Positions 51,933 through 62,136 of a DNA stretch of 64,000 bases are shown here, piece after piece. The DNA lies in the NCBI GenBank assembly GCA_902826835.1, contig CADEGH010000003.1:114021-178020 (forward strand), given 5' to 3'. This DNA is from an uncultured bacterium. GTDB taxonomy: Bacteria; Planctomycetota; GCA-002687715. Position 1 is the first letter of the stretch. Every line of letters starts with the position of its first letter. The notes below the pieces were generated by a model. The model was not told where the DNA came from. It made no database searches and saw nothing but the letters and a program-made list of their open reading frames with translations. The translations under genes and the position numbers were made by a program.

Positions 51933-53336
51933 ATGGCCGACCTCGCTGCCTCCCGCCCCCGTGAAATCGCCTCTCTCGTCACGGACCACAGTCGACGCTG
52001 GCACATCGTCGGGGTCGCGGGTTCCGGCATGAGCGCGCTGGCGCAGTACTTGGCCTTCGGGGCGCATCGAGTGAGTGGGAGCGACCGGGCGTTGGACCAG
52101 GGTACCCTCGCAGAAGAAGCCCGCGCGCTCACCGCGCTCGGCATCCAGCTCTTCCCCCAGGACGGCAGTGGGTCGCCGGGCGCGGTCGCGCTCTTGACGT
52201 CGACCGCGGTCGAAGCCGCCATCCCGGACCTCGTGCGGAGCAAGGAAGCGGGGATCCCGATCGTTCACCGGGCGGAGCTCTTGGCCCACTTCGTGCGCAG
52301 CACCCGTTCGATCGGAATCGCCGGCACGAGCGGAAAGTCAAGCACGACCGCGATGGTCTACGAGATCCTGGCCCGCAGCGGTCGGCGTCCGAGCGTGATC
52401 TCCGGCGGAGATCTGCTCTGCATCATGGACCAAGGGTATCGTGGCAACGCCTGGCGCGACGCCGGACCTCTCGTATTCGAGGCCGACGAAAGCGACAAAA
52501 GTCTGGTTCACCACGAACCCGCGATCGGAGTGGTCTTGAACCTTCATCGCGACCACTTCGAGCCAGCCGAGGCGCGCGAGCTCTTCCGTGATTACTTGGG
52601 GAGATGCCGCGAGGGGCGCGTGCTCGGAGACGATCCGGAGCTCGCCTCGCTTCGAGCCGGGGCCCTGGTCACGGGGCTTGGTGAGGCGGCCGCCCTGCGG
52701 GGAACCCACCTCGAGCTCCGCGGCGACCGGAGCTTCTTCCGGGTCGACGACGTCGATTTCGAACTGCCGATCGCGGGTCGCCACCAGGTCGAAAACGCGC
52801 TGGCCGCGATCGGCGCCGCCACCCTCGCGGGAGTGCCCCTCGCCGAATGCGCGGCCGCCCTCCGTCACTACCGCGGCGTCGCCCGGCGCTTCGAGCGGGT
52901 GGGCGCCCGCGGAGGCGTCGAAGTCCTCGACGACTACGCCCACAACCCGATGAAGATCGAAGTGACCATCCGGGCCGCCCAGCTTCGCTCCCCCCGCGTC
53001 CACGTCCTGTTCCAGCCCCACGGTTTCGGGCCGACCCGCTTCATGCGCGCCGAGCTGATCGCCCGCCTCGCCGCCTGCCTGCGACCAACGGACACCATGA
53101 CCTTCGCCCCCATCTTCTTTGCCGGGGGCACGGTGGTGAAGGACATCTCTTCCGCCGATCTGGCCGCGGATCTCGAGCGAGCCGGGCACGCCGCCCTGGC
53201 CCCCGCCGGGCGCCAGGATTTCCGCGGTTTCCTGGCGGAAAATGCCCAATCGGGGGATGTGGTCCTCGTGCTTGGAGGTCGCGATCCCACCCTCTCCTCG
53301 TTCGCCCGCGAGGTGGTCTCGTCTCTCCCGGGGTGA
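51933..53336 (+). CDS. murC: UDP-N-acetylmuramate--L-alanine ligase-type Mur ligase
   Basis: 467 residues in three domains. The N-terminal Rossmann domain starts HIVGVAGSGMSALAQYL, the central ATPase domain has GTSGKSS at 131-137, where most MurC proteins have GTHGKTT, and the C-terminal domain has DDYAHNPMKIE. The enzyme adds L-Ala to UDP-MurNAc in peptidoglycan synthesis. The similar recycling ligase Mpl is possible; DDYAHNP and the length favour MurC. No other mur gene is in the window. The start ATG 51933 follows no strong site. Confidence 0.82.
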   Translation: MADLAASRPREIASLVTDHSRRWHIVGVAGSGMSALAQYLAFGAHRVSGSDRALDQGTLAEEARALTALGIQLFPQDGSGSPGAVALLTSTAVEAAIPDLVRSKEAGIPIVHRAELLAHFVRSTRSIGIAGTSGKSSTTAMVYEILARSGRRPSVISGGDLLCIMDQGYRGNAWRDAGPLVFEADESDKSLVHHEPAIGVVLNLHRDHFEPAEARELFRDYLGRCREGRVLGDDPELASLRAGALVTGLGEAAALRGTHLELRGDRSFFRVDDVDFELPIAGRHQVENALAAIGAATLAGVPLAECAAALRHYRGVARRFERVGARGGVEVLDDYAHNPMKIEVTIRAAQLRSPRVHVLFQPHGFGPTRFMRAELIARLAACLRPTDTMTFAPIFFAGGTVVKDISSADLAADLERAGHAALAPAGRQDFRGFLAENAQSGDVVLVLGGRDPTLSSFAREVVSSLPG

Positions 53337-53397
53337 GCGTTATAGTCCCCGCCTTCCCGAGGGCCCTCGCAGTGGGAGGCCCCCCCGGAGCGAATCT

Positions 53398-53967
53398 ATG
53401 CGCACACTATCCTGGCGAACCCTCGGGCTCGTCCTCCTCGCGGTCTTGGCGGTCGGATGCTCGAAGGCTCCTCCGAAAGAGGAGATGCCCAAGTTCGAGA
53501 AGCTGAACACCGCCCTGCTCGATCGCAAGGACCCCAACTTCAAGGCCTTCCCCGACAACGACCCGAAGGTCCGAGAAGTCGATGGCATCAAGATCCTCGA
53601 CCTTCCCCCGAATTCCGCCGTCCTGGCCGAGAAGGGCCGCGCCGTCACCGAGGGCAAGCAGGTCCGCGTCCACTACACCGGCTGGACGATGGACGGCAAG
53701 ATCTTCGACGACTCCTGGAAGACCGGCAATCCGGCCACCTTCACCGTCGCAAAAGGCCAACTCATCGATGGTTGGGTCACCGCGCTGGTGGGCATGAAGG
53801 AAGGCGAGTCGCGGATGATTTGGATTCCCGCGAACAAGGCCTACGGCGAAAACGGAAACGGCGAGATGATTCCGCCGAACTCTCCGCTCCAGTTCAAGAT
53901 TGACTTGGCGGAAGTGATGGATGGCGGTATGAGCGGGGACGCCGTCGATGTCGACCTCGGGCGCTGA
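53398..53967 (+). CDS. FKBP-type peptidyl-prolyl isomerase lipoprotein
   Basis: 189 residues. A lipoprotein signal ends LLAVLAVGCSKAP (Cys21). After a 60-residue linker comes an FKBP domain (VRVHYTGWTMDGKIFDDSW; VTALVGMKEGESRM; YGENG; PPNSPLQFKIDLAEV), with the drug-binding aromatic residues in place. It accelerates folding of exported proteins around Pro bonds. It starts 61 bp after murC on the same strand and may share its transcript. The isomerase should face the periplasm. Confidence 0.92.
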   Translation: MRTLSWRTLGLVLLAVLAVGCSKAPPKEEMPKFEKLNTALLDRKDPNFKAFPDNDPKVREVDGIKILDLPPNSAVLAEKGRAVTEGKQVRVHYTGWTMDGKIFDDSWKTGNPATFTVAKGQLIDGWVTALVGMKEGESRMIWIPANKAYGENGNGEMIPPNSPLQFKIDLAEVMDGGMSGDAVDVDLGR

Positions 53968-54106
53968 GTTCGGGCCGCCGCTCTCGGCTTCCTCTCCGCT
54001 CTGAGTCGCCGCCAACCCGCGGCACCGCGCAGACTCAAGGCTCAACTCCCGAGTCTCGATTCCCTCGCTCATCGCCGCGGGCAGGCGAAGCGCCAACACC
54101 ACCCAA

Positions 54107-54397
54107 TCAGTCGGCCGACCACTCTCCGAGTTTGACCACCGAGGTGATGTCCGCTTCGGGAATCGTCATGCGGGGGGCGATCACCGCGATGCCGTATTTC
54201 TTCGTGTGAGCCAGCCACTCGGCTTGGCTCTGCGGGTCCCGACCGGCCTCGTGCATCCCGACTCCGTTCATCGTCACGATGCCACCATCCTTGGCATCCC
54301 AGCGGCCGACCATGGTACGGCTGCCCTTCGTGAACACGATGACCGTGATGCCATGCAGGGCATCATGACCGGGGTGAAAGACTCCGCCGTGGCTCAT
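54107..54397 (-). CDS. small hypothetical protein
   Basis: 96 residues, no signal peptide, no recognised family. It begins SHGGVFHPGHDALHGITVIV with three His in 15 residues, and ends VVKLGEWSAD. The start ATG 54397 has CGGAGAT about 7 nt upstream. It follows the LhgO-like gene by 32 bp on the same strand, so it may be a partner of unknown role. Confidence 0.6.
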   Translation of the reverse strand: MSHGGVFHPGHDALHGITVIVFTKGSRTMVGRWDAKDGGIVTMNGVGMHEAGRDPQSQAEWLAHTKKYGIAVIAPRMTIPEADITSVVKLGEWSAD

Positions 54398-54429
54398 GGG
54401 TATCTCCGACGGCGAACTTACGCGTTAGC

Positions 54430-55551
54430 TCAGGCTGGCCCCACCATGGTCTCGACCAACTCGCCGATCGCGAGACAGGCGGTGAGGCCCGGGCTCTCGA
54501 TGCCGAACAAGTTGACGAGGCGGGGCAAGCCGCGCGCACTCTCTTCTCGGATCACAAAGTCCGCGCCCAAGGCCCCGGGGGCCGAGAGCTTCACCCGGAT
54601 TCCGGCGAGATCGGGTTCGAGGTCCGACGCCTCGAGAAAGGGCAGGAAGCGGCGTCCTGCCTCCAGAAAGCTGGCGCGACTATCCGGGTCCACGGCCGGC
54701 GGTTCCGCCGGGAGAGTGTCGATTCGCAGAGCGTCCGGCCCGAGCCGGAGCCGCCCTTCGAGGTCGGGGGTGACATGCACTCCCAGTCCATCGGCCCCCG
54801 GCAAAACGAGCGGATAGACGAGGTGCTGCACCCGGCCCCGGTGGCGATCGTGGACCTTCCAGTAGCGGCCCAGGGCGTATCCCGGAATCGGAACCTCCAA
54901 CGCGGGGCTGATCCTGCGAGCCATGTCCGTCGCCCGCAGGCCCGCGGAGTTCACCACCGCCTCGACCCCGAGCGACATCTGATCGCCGGAGGGGTCTTCG
55001 ACGCGCAGTCGGAATCCGCCTTCCGTTTTTTCAATCTCGCGCACCGCGGTGCCGAGCATGAGCATACCGTTGGCCTCGAGAAAATCGTCTCGCAGGGAGG
55101 CCGCTAGCGCTGGCACATCGATCACCGAACCATCCTCGAATCGGACCGCGGAATCCCCGACCAGTTCCGGCTCCAATTTCCGGAGTTCCGCACCGTCCAC
55201 GAATCGGGCTCGCAGTTGCCGGCGCGTCGCACGCTCGAGGACTTCGTGAAGCTGCGTCCGCTCGGGCTCGCTTCGAGCCACCAGCAACTTGCCGGGACGT
55301 CGCCACGGCAGGCCGCGCTCCTCCAAGTAGGTGTGGAGAATCTCTCGGCCCCGGTTGCAGAGTTGCGTCTTCAGCCAGGTTTCCGGGTGATTGACGCCGA
55401 GGTGGAGGACTCCGCTATTCCGAGCGCTGGTCTCCGAGCAAAGCTGCCCGTGGCGCTCGATCAAGAACACGATGTGGCCGGCCCGCGCGAGCGCGCGCGA
55501 GATCGCAAGACCGACGATTCCTCCCCCGATCACTCCTACACTCAGTGACAA
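54430..55551 (-). CDS. FAD-dependent L-2-hydroxyglutarate oxidase/dehydrogenase-like
   Basis: 373 residues of D-amino-acid-oxidase fold. The FAD motif is VIGGGIVGLAISRALARAG near the N-terminus. RNSGVLHLGVNHPE and GRYWKVHDRHRG are close to motifs of LhgO/L2HGDH, which oxidises L-2-hydroxyglutarate to 2-oxoglutarate. The substrate is inferred from these motifs. The start is a TTG at 55551 with AGGTGG upstream; a GTG at 55533 is the alternative. The gene is divergent from the second S9 peptidase. Confidence 0.85.
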   Translation of the reverse strand: MSLSVGVIGGGIVGLAISRALARAGHIVFLIERHGQLCSETSARNSGVLHLGVNHPETWLKTQLCNRGREILHTYLEERGLPWRRPGKLLVARSEPERTQLHEVLERATRRQLRARFVDGAELRKLEPELVGDSAVRFEDGSVIDVPALAASLRDDFLEANGMLMLGTAVREIEKTEGGFRLRVEDPSGDQMSLGVEAVVNSAGLRATDMARRISPALEVPIPGYALGRYWKVHDRHRGRVQHLVYPLVLPGADGLGVHVTPDLEGRLRLGPDALRIDTLPAEPPAVDPDSRASFLEAGRRFLPFLEASDLEPDLAGIRVKLSAPGALGADFVIREESARGLPRLVNLFGIESPGLTACLAIGELVETMVGPA

Positions 55552-55854
55552 TCCCGACCCACCTTATGCGACACGGCCGGGCTTTGGCGAGGAGCGCGGC
55601 AAGTGTGCGCGGCCCATGCTATCCCGACACCGGGCCAGTTTCCCAAGGGGATTTTGTCGACCCCCGACTCGGATCACCTTCGGCAGTTCTCGCCCTTCGC
55701 TTGTGCGGGTCACACAAAAAGTCACGCTTTCGGGAATGGGGGGGCCCGTGCCCGGGCTCGGCCCACCCCGGCATGGCGGCCAAACGCCCCGGCAGCGGTG
55801 GACTCCCACGTGGCGGCCCGCTACGTTGATCCGAATCTGAGGAGTTTGTTGCCC
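55552..55854. other. 303-bp divergent intergenic region
   Basis: No gene supported. At 55713-55730 it holds CACAAAAAGTCACGCTTT, followed by a GC-rich hairpin-like stretch (GGGCCCGTGCCCGGGC). A near copy (CACAAAGTCACGCTTT, minus strand, about 59048-59033) stands in the divergent region between the two kinase genes. No -35/-10 pair is obvious. Confidence 0.4.
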
Positions 55855-58053
55855 ATGTCCTTCCGGACCCCGTGGACTCTGTGTCTCGCCTTTGCCCTGG
55901 CGCTCCCCCTGCTCGCCCAGGAGAGCCTCTCCCCAGCCAGCGTGACCGTCGAATGGATGAACCGAGGCGGCCCCCGCCCCTACTATCCGAATTTTCTGAC
56001 CCAGTGGACGGCGGCCGGCCAGCTCTTGGTCGTGAGCCCAGTCGGAATCGAGTCGATTGAGCCCGAGACCCAGGCGCGGACCACCCTGTTCTCCGCGGAC
56101 TGGCTGAAGGAAAGCTTCGGAAAAACCGTCGGCACCCCCCCGGAACTGGCTCCCCTCCCCGACGACTGGTCCGAAGACGGCAGCGTCGCCCTCTTTTCCT
56201 ACGACGACGACCTGTGGTCGCTACGAGTCGCGACGAAAGAGCTACGCCGGCTCACCGCGAACGCGGACGAGGAAGTCTCGCCCCGCATCTCTCCCCGCGG
56301 GAGGAGGGTCGCCTTCGTGCGGCGCTCGAATCTCTTCTACGTGGACACGACCACCGGGAAGGAGATGCAGCTCACCTTCGATGGGACCGACACCGTCAAG
56401 AACGGAACGCTGTCGTGGGTCTATTGGGAGGAGGTTTACGGACGGAATGACTTGGCGGTGTTTTGGTCGGAGGACGAAGAGCGCCTCGCCTATCTGCGGA
56501 CCGACGAATCGATGGTCAGCGAGGTCGTTCACCTCCACTTCGAACCCGCGGTGCCGGAAGTGATCAAGCAGCGTTACCCGAAGGCGGGTTCCGCCAATCC
56601 GGTAGTGCGCCTCGGAATGCTCGACTTGCGCGAAGAACGACCAGTGCCGGTGTGGCCGAGTTTCGGGCGCAACGACCACGAGTACTTGGTGCGGGTGAAG
56701 TGGAATCCTTGGAAGGACGAGGTCTGGGTGCAAACGCTTGACCGGCGGCACCGGGTTCTCGATTTGTGGCGAGTCCCTGGCGGCGAGGCCACCGCGACCA
56801 AGATCCTCACCGAAACCGACCCCGCCTGGGTCAACGTGAATGACGACCTCGATTTCTTGAGCAACGGCGAGTTTCTCTGGGCCTCGGAGCGGGGTGGCAC
56901 CTCGCAGCTTTATCGCTACGCCGCGGACGGAAAACTCCTCGGCGCGGTCACCAGCGGACCCGAGCCCATGCACGCCGCCAATCCCGTGTTTTGGCTGCGG
57001 CGAGCGGTCCAAGGCATCGACGAGAGCAAGGGCACGGTGTTCTTCGGCACGCTGCGACCGGGGGTGATGGATACCCAACTCTGGAAAGTCCAGCTCGATG
57101 GCAGCGGGCAATCCGCGGTCACCCCGGAGCCCGGCACTCACGAAATCAGCATGAACCGCCAGGGCACGTTCTTCGTCGACAACCACTCGACATTGGGAAC
57201 GCCTCCCTCGATGAAACTGCGGCGCGCTTCGGGGGAGGTCGTGATGGAACTGTTCGCCCCCAAGAACGAGCTTGCGGCGAAGCAGGAACTCGTGCTTCCG
57301 ACCGCGATCACCGTCCCCGCCCGCGACGGGTTCCCGATGCCCGGATGGGTCTTCAAGCCCCGTGATTTCGACCCGAAGAAGACCTATCCCCTGATCCTCT
57401 TCACCTACGGCGGCCCGTCCTCGCGCTCGGCCACCAACGCGTGGCGTCGCGACACGTTTTGGAACACCGCCCTCTGCCGCGCCGGCTTCATCGTGGCCTG
57501 CGTCGACAACCGCAGCGCCACCGGAGCCGACAAGGCCGCCGAGAATTCGATCGCGGGTCGCATGACCGGCGACGGCGAGCTCGCCGACATGCTCGACATC
57601 GTGAAGTGGTGGAAAGCCCAGCCCTACATCGATCCGGCCCGCGTCGGCATTTGGGGCTGGAGCAACGGCGGCATGATGACCCTGCTCATGATGACCCGCT
57701 CGCAGGAGTTCAAGGCGGGGATCTCGGTCGCTCCGGTGACGGACTGGCACTACTACGACACGATCTGGGCGGAGAACACCAACGGCCTGCCGTCGGAAAA
57801 CGCCGAGGGTTACGAGTCCACCAATTTGTGGAAGCGGGCCAAAGACCTCTCGGGCCGCCTCTTGCTCGTGCACGGCACCTACGACGACAACGTGCACATC
57901 CAAAACACCTGGCACTTTGTCCACGAGCTCGTGAACGCCAACAAACTGTTCGAACTCATGATCTACCCGATGCGCCAGCACGGGATCGCGGATTCGCCGG
58001 CGCGGGTGCACCTGTACTCGACGATGATGGAGTTTTGGAAGCGCAACCTCTGA
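55855..58053 (+). CDS. DPP-IV-like S9 peptidase, second copy
   Basis: 732 residues. A signal peptide (LCLAFALALPLLAQ) is followed by a propeller containing the DPP-IV motif WVYWEEVYGR. The hydrolase domain has Ser603 (GWSNGG), Asp677 (GTYDDNVHIQN) and His709 (MRQHGIAD). It is clearly related to the enzyme at 15947 but differs around the Ser motif (GWSNGG rather than GFSYGG), so the S1 pocket may differ. Probably exported. GAGGAG lies about 12 nt before the ATG at 55855. Confidence 0.92.
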   Translation: MSFRTPWTLCLAFALALPLLAQESLSPASVTVEWMNRGGPRPYYPNFLTQWTAAGQLLVVSPVGIESIEPETQARTTLFSADWLKESFGKTVGTPPELAPLPDDWSEDGSVALFSYDDDLWSLRVATKELRRLTANADEEVSPRISPRGRRVAFVRRSNLFYVDTTTGKEMQLTFDGTDTVKNGTLSWVYWEEVYGRNDLAVFWSEDEERLAYLRTDESMVSEVVHLHFEPAVPEVIKQRYPKAGSANPVVRLGMLDLREERPVPVWPSFGRNDHEYLVRVKWNPWKDEVWVQTLDRRHRVLDLWRVPGGEATATKILTETDPAWVNVNDDLDFLSNGEFLWASERGGTSQLYRYAADGKLLGAVTSGPEPMHAANPVFWLRRAVQGIDESKGTVFFGTLRPGVMDTQLWKVQLDGSGQSAVTPEPGTHEISMNRQGTFFVDNHSTLGTPPSMKLRRASGEVVMELFAPKNELAAKQELVLPTAITVPARDGFPMPGWVFKPRDFDPKKTYPLILFTYGGPSSRSATNAWRRDTFWNTALCRAGFIVACVDNRSATGADKAAENSIAGRMTGDGELADMLDIVKWWKAQPYIDPARVGIWGWSNGGMMTLLMMTRSQEFKAGISVAPVTDWHYYDTIWAENTNGLPSENAEGYESTNLWKRAKDLSGRLLLVHGTYDDNVHIQNTWHFVHELVNANKLFELMIYPMRQHGIADSPARVHLYSTMMEFWKRNL

Positions 58054-58059
58054 TCGCAC

Positions 58060-58989
58060 TCACTTCTTGCGGAAGCGTTCCTTCAGCGCGGTCCGCACCG
58101 TCGAGTGCTCCACATCGCTCATTTCGCCGCGAATTTTGAGCAGCGCCCGGTCGATTTCGGTGATCAAGTAATCCATCTTCTCGAAACGGTGGGCCGGGTT
58201 TTTTTCGATCATGCGCTCAAGCAATCGAGCCACGGGGTGAGTCACTTCGAGGTTGAGTTCGTCGACCGGCACCGGCTCCTCCTTCAGCGTAGCCTCGAGG
58301 ATCTCGGTGCTGTGGCGCCCTTCGAAGGCGACCTTGCCAGTGAGAAGTTCGTAGAGGATGACTCCGAGCGAAAAAATGTCGGCGCGTCCGTCGACCTTCT
58401 CGCCTCGAATCTGCTCCGGCGCGGAGTAGGCCGGAGTGCCCAAGTACGAGCCGAGGCGAGTCAATTCCAAGGAGGCGTGCAGATCCTTGGCGATGCCGAA
58501 GTCGAGGACCTTCACCACCTGGTCTTCCGTACGCACCATGATGTTCTCGGGCTTGAGATCCCGATGCACAAACCCGTGCGCGTGGACCGCGGCCAGACCT
58601 CGAGCGGCATCTCCGCAAATCTTGAGAGCTTGGCGTGTGCCATAAGCTCCGTCGCGGCGCAGCAATTGGTAGAGGTTCTTGCCGGCGACGTACTCCATGA
58701 CGAGATAGAGCCGCCCCTCGAAGCGGCCACCCCCGAGAATCCCCACGAGGTTCGGATGCTGGATGCTCTCGAGCAAATGCCGCTCGCGCTCGAATCGGGC
58801 GAGCAGATGGGGCTTCGAAGCGTGGTCGGTGTGCAGGAGCTTCAGAGCGACGGTGCGCCGCTCCACGTCGTCAAACGCCAAGTAAATCGAGCCGGAGCCT
58901 CCTCTCCCGATCAAGCGGAGAATTCCGTAGCGATCCCCCTCGCCGATGTGGAGACCGACCAAGGGATCGCGGGGCACGTCCGAACTCAT
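58060..58989 (-). CDS. Hanks-type Ser/Thr protein kinase, catalytically complete
   Basis: 309 residues, a kinase domain with a short C-terminal tail and no membrane helix. The glycine loop ([11 protein letters not shown]), Lys in [16 protein letters not shown] and DFG (VLDFGIAK) are all intact, and the GTPAYSAPE motif follows. Length and motifs are normal, so it should be active in the cytoplasm. The last 40 residues are charged. The start is ATG 58989. It is divergent from the fused kinase at 59046 with only 56 bp between starts. Confidence 0.93.
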   Translation of the reverse strand: MSSDVPRDPLVGLHIGEGDRYGILRLIGRGGSGSIYLAFDDVERRTVALKLLHTDHASKPHLLARFERERHLLESIQHPNLVGILGGGRFEGRLYLVMEYVAGKNLYQLLRRDGAYGTRQALKICGDAARGLAAVHAHGFVHRDLKPENIMVRTEDQVVKVLDFGIAKDLHASLELTRLGSYLGTPAYSAPEQIRGEKVDGRADIFSLGVILYELLTGKVAFEGRHSTEILEATLKEEPVPVDELNLEVTHPVARLLERMIEKNPAHRFEKMDYLITEIDRALLKIRGEMSDVEHSTVRTALKERFRKK

Positions 58990-59045
58990 GGAGGGATTAT
59001 GCCCCACCGCGGGGGCCCCTGCCCAGGGGGCCAAAGCGTGACTTT

Positions 59046-61667
59046 GTGGTCGATTTCGGGGTAGTCTCTCTTCCCTTGGCTGAACCACCCGACCCGCTCC
59101 GACTCGACGAAACCCAGCGACTTTCCCGCGAGGGAGGGGAGTCACCTGCCCTGGCATCGGCCGCCCAGGGGACGCCTCTCCCCAGAGTCGGGTCGTACCG
59201 ACTCCTGCGCGAACTCGGCCGTGGCGGCCAGGGTGTCGTCTACGAGGCGGAGGACACGCGTCTCGGCCGTCGCGTGGCGCTGAAACTCCTGGGAACCTCG
59301 TTTGCCGCCGATCCGTTCACGCGCCTTCGCTTCGAGCGGGAGGCCACGGCGACGGCGCGACTCGACCATCCGGGCATCGGCACCGTGTTCGAAGCCGGGT
59401 CGGCGGATGGGATCCCCTTCATCGCGATGCGGCTCATTCAGGGCGAGAACTTGGCGGCCAAGATCCGGGCTTGGCACGATCCCGAGTTCGGACTCACGGC
59501 GGCGGAAGGCAGGAGCGCGAGTGCCCGTCACCGGGACCGCCTGAGTGAGCAGCTCGAGATCGCCGAAAAGGTCGCGAGCGCCCTCGAAGTGGCGCATGCG
59601 GCGGGGATCGTCCATCGCGACATCAAGCCCGGAAACATCATCGTCGAAGCCTCCGGGCAGCCGGTCATCTTGGACTTCGGGCTGGCCCGCGACATCACCA
59701 GTCTCGAGGCCTCCTTGACCGGGACCGGCGGAATCCTCGGGACGCCGGCGTATCTGGCCCCGGAGCAAATCGAGCCGGACGGCCGCATCGATGCCCGCAC
59801 CGATGTCTGGGCGTTGGGCATCACGCTCTACGAGATGGTGGCCGGCGAGCGTCCGTTTGGCGGCGCGACCATGGACACGTTGCTCGCGAACATCCGCACC
59901 GCGGAACCCGACGATGTGCGACGCGTGGATCCCTCGCTGTCGCCGGAGCTAGCGGCGGTGATCGCCGTCGCGATCGAGAAGGACCCAAGTCGTCGCTATC
60001 AATCGGCAGCGCTGTTTGCCGAGGACATGGGGCGGCTGCGCCGATTCGAGCCGGTCAAAGCCCGCCCGGTCCGCCTCCCGACCAAGCTCAAGCGTTGGGC
60101 GCAACGCAACCCCACCATCGCGATCAGTGCCAGCGTGGTCCTCCTCACTCTCGTCATCGGACTGTGGACGAGTCTGCACTTCCTGGCTCGGGCCCGTCTC
60201 GAGCAGGCGGAAGCCCAAGCGTCGAACCGCCGCGCCGACGAGCTATTGGCCTTCATGCTCGGGGACCTGAAGGGCCGACTGCAGGGCCTCGGCCGCCTCG
60301 ACTTGCTCGAGGATGTCGCGAAGAAGACCCGCGAGTACTTCGCGACTCGCCCGTTGCTCTCCACGACGGATGCGGAGACTCAGCGGCGGGCCCAGATGCA
60401 CCAGAGTGTGGGGGAAGTGCTGCGGGACCGCGGGGACTCTGCCGGAGCACTGGCTGAATTCCAGGCGGCGGCTCGACTTCTTCGCGGCCCGGGAGGAGCC
60501 CTGCCGCCGTCCCTCGAGTCTCGCAAGATCCTCGCCCGGATCGCGTCGCAGTCGACGATCACCGCCTACACGAGCGGCCGCATCGACGAGGCGGTTACGG
60601 CCGGTCGAGAGTCGGTCCTGATTCGAAGCTCGATCGTCAACGATTTTCCGGACGATCCGGAGGGCCGCGATCTTCTGGCATCGGGGCACGCCGTGCTCGG
60701 GAATGCACTGAGGAGCCAGGATCCCGAAGCGGCCAAGCGCGCGCACACACTGGGCATCGACATTCTGACTCCTTTGGTCGAAGCCGAAGACGGTCCGCCG
60801 ATGCGTCGACGCGAACTTGGAATCCTCCTCGTCGGCCTGGCCGAAGACTACCGCTCCCTGAAGCAGCTCGAATCGGCCATCGCGGCTCGAACCCGGGCCA
60901 TCGCACAATTCGAGCAACTGCGCGACGCGGAGCCCACCAACGCCACGTACCTCGAACAGCTCGCGACTTGTCTCCAGGGGCTGTGCCTCGCCCGCGCGGA
61001 TGCGAATCAGCCGACGCTGGCCGTCAAGGACGCCGAGGGAGCCCTGGAGATTTTCCAGCAGCTTCGCGGCAAGGACCCCACTAATCGTGTGCGCCTCATG
61101 CAGGTCGCCGCCGCCCTTGAGGCCAAGGCTCGGGCCGAGGACGAGTGCACGCCGCGCGGCCCTGCGTTCGAAGACGCCTTGGCCGCCATCGAAGTGCGCA
61201 AACAACTCATCGCCATCGACGCCTCGAACCTCCGGTGGCATGCCGATCTCGCCTTCGATATCCACCTCGCCGCCCTCTACGCCGAGCGGGACGAAAATCT
61301 CCCGCGGGCCATCGAACTTTCCACCGAGGCGGTCGCCTGCCAGCGCGCCCTCGTCGCCAAACAACCGGACTCCGGCCCGTTTCGCGAAAGCCTCGCCACC
61401 TACCTCGCTCGTCTCGCCGGCCGACTCGCCCAACACGACCGAGTGGCGGACGCGGTTCCCCTCATCAACGAATCCCTCGAACTGGACCGCGCCCGCCTCG
61501 CCTCCTCTCCCGACAACCGGGCTCTCGTCGACCGCATCGCCACCCGCCTCGACGATTACGCCGTCATCCACCGCGCCGCCCGCGACCTCAAGACCTACGA
61601 AGCCTGGAAACAGGAATCCGCCTCCCTCCGCGCGCGCCTTGCCCCCTCACCTCCTCCCCCGCGATAG
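59046..61667 (+). CDS. Ser/Thr kinase with long C-terminal sensor/repeat region
   Basis: 873 residues from a GTG at 59046; a TTG at 59076 is an alternative. The kinase domain (about 50-330) is complete ([41 protein letters not shown]). A membrane helix follows at about 355-375 ([18 protein letters not shown]). About 500 residues of helical, TPR-like sequence come next ([20 protein letters not shown] not used), preceded by [19 protein letters not shown], a block common to planctomycete kinases. The C-terminus probably lies outside the cytoplasm and may sense a ligand. Confidence 0.9.
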   Translation: MVDFGVVSLPLAEPPDPLRLDETQRLSREGGESPALASAAQGTPLPRVGSYRLLRELGRGGQGVVYEAEDTRLGRRVALKLLGTSFAADPFTRLRFEREATATARLDHPGIGTVFEAGSADGIPFIAMRLIQGENLAAKIRAWHDPEFGLTAAEGRSASARHRDRLSEQLEIAEKVASALEVAHAAGIVHRDIKPGNIIVEASGQPVILDFGLARDITSLEASLTGTGGILGTPAYLAPEQIEPDGRIDARTDVWALGITLYEMVAGERPFGGATMDTLLANIRTAEPDDVRRVDPSLSPELAAVIAVAIEKDPSRRYQSAALFAEDMGRLRRFEPVKARPVRLPTKLKRWAQRNPTIAISASVVLLTLVIGLWTSLHFLARARLEQAEAQASNRRADELLAFMLGDLKGRLQGLGRLDLLEDVAKKTREYFATRPLLSTTDAETQRRAQMHQSVGEVLRDRGDSAGALAEFQAAARLLRGPGGALPPSLESRKILARIASQSTITAYTSGRIDEAVTAGRESVLIRSSIVNDFPDDPEGRDLLASGHAVLGNALRSQDPEAAKRAHTLGIDILTPLVEAEDGPPMRRRELGILLVGLAEDYRSLKQLESAIAARTRAIAQFEQLRDAEPTNATYLEQLATCLQGLCLARADANQPTLAVKDAEGALEIFQQLRGKDPTNRVRLMQVAAALEAKARAEDECTPRGPAFEDALAAIEVRKQLIAIDASNLRWHADLAFDIHLAALYAERDENLPRAIELSTEAVACQRALVAKQPDSGPFRESLATYLARLAGRLAQHDRVADAVPLINESLELDRARLASSPDNRALVDRIATRLDDYAVIHRAARDLKTYEAWKQESASLRARLAPSPPPPR

Positions 61668-62136
61668 TCCGCGCATCAATCGTCTGGCACGATTGCCCGC
61701 CCTTTTCTCCCAACCCCCGCCTCGCGACCTCTCGCCGCTCCCAAAGAACGCGCCCCCCGGGCCGGCCTCCCCGCGAGCCCCCCAACCGTTGGCTTGCACC
61801 GCCCCTCACCACATGCGTGCCACCCCCCATGGGATCGCGGATCACCAGATCCGCCTGCGACACGAGCCGGTAGCCCAGGGCACCATCACGGAGCGCCGCC
61901 GACGGCCTGGTGATTTCGTCTCCGCCTCCGACTGCCCTCTTGGGGCGGCAAGAGCGCGCCGTTGACTCGCGTCGAATCATCTGTTCCTGAGCTTCGCCTC
62001 AACCCTCCATCGGCAGCATGCAGATCTGGTGATCCACGCTCCCACCGCCCCCGCGCCGCCCATTCGCCCACTTCCCACTTCGACTATGATCCCGCCCCGC
62101 GACATCCACAGCGCGCACCGTCCGACCGAGATATCC
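61668..62136. other. 469-bp intergenic stretch with long imperfect inverted repeat
   Basis: No gene supported; short frames here are low-complexity. It contains the inverted repeat listed at 61839-62035 and a TATGAT (62085-62090) that could be the -10 of the beta-lactamase promoter, without a convincing -35. Confidence 0.45.
61839..62035. repeat. long imperfect inverted repeat, possible MITE-like element
   Basis: The arm 61839-61858 (GGATCACCAGATCCGCCTGC) and the reverse complement of 62016-62035 match at 18 of 20 positions, 13 of them in a row. The arms enclose 157 bp of non-coding sequence. No target-site duplication is clear at the edges. The whole lies between the kinase and the beta-lactamase genes. 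Confidence 0.45.
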
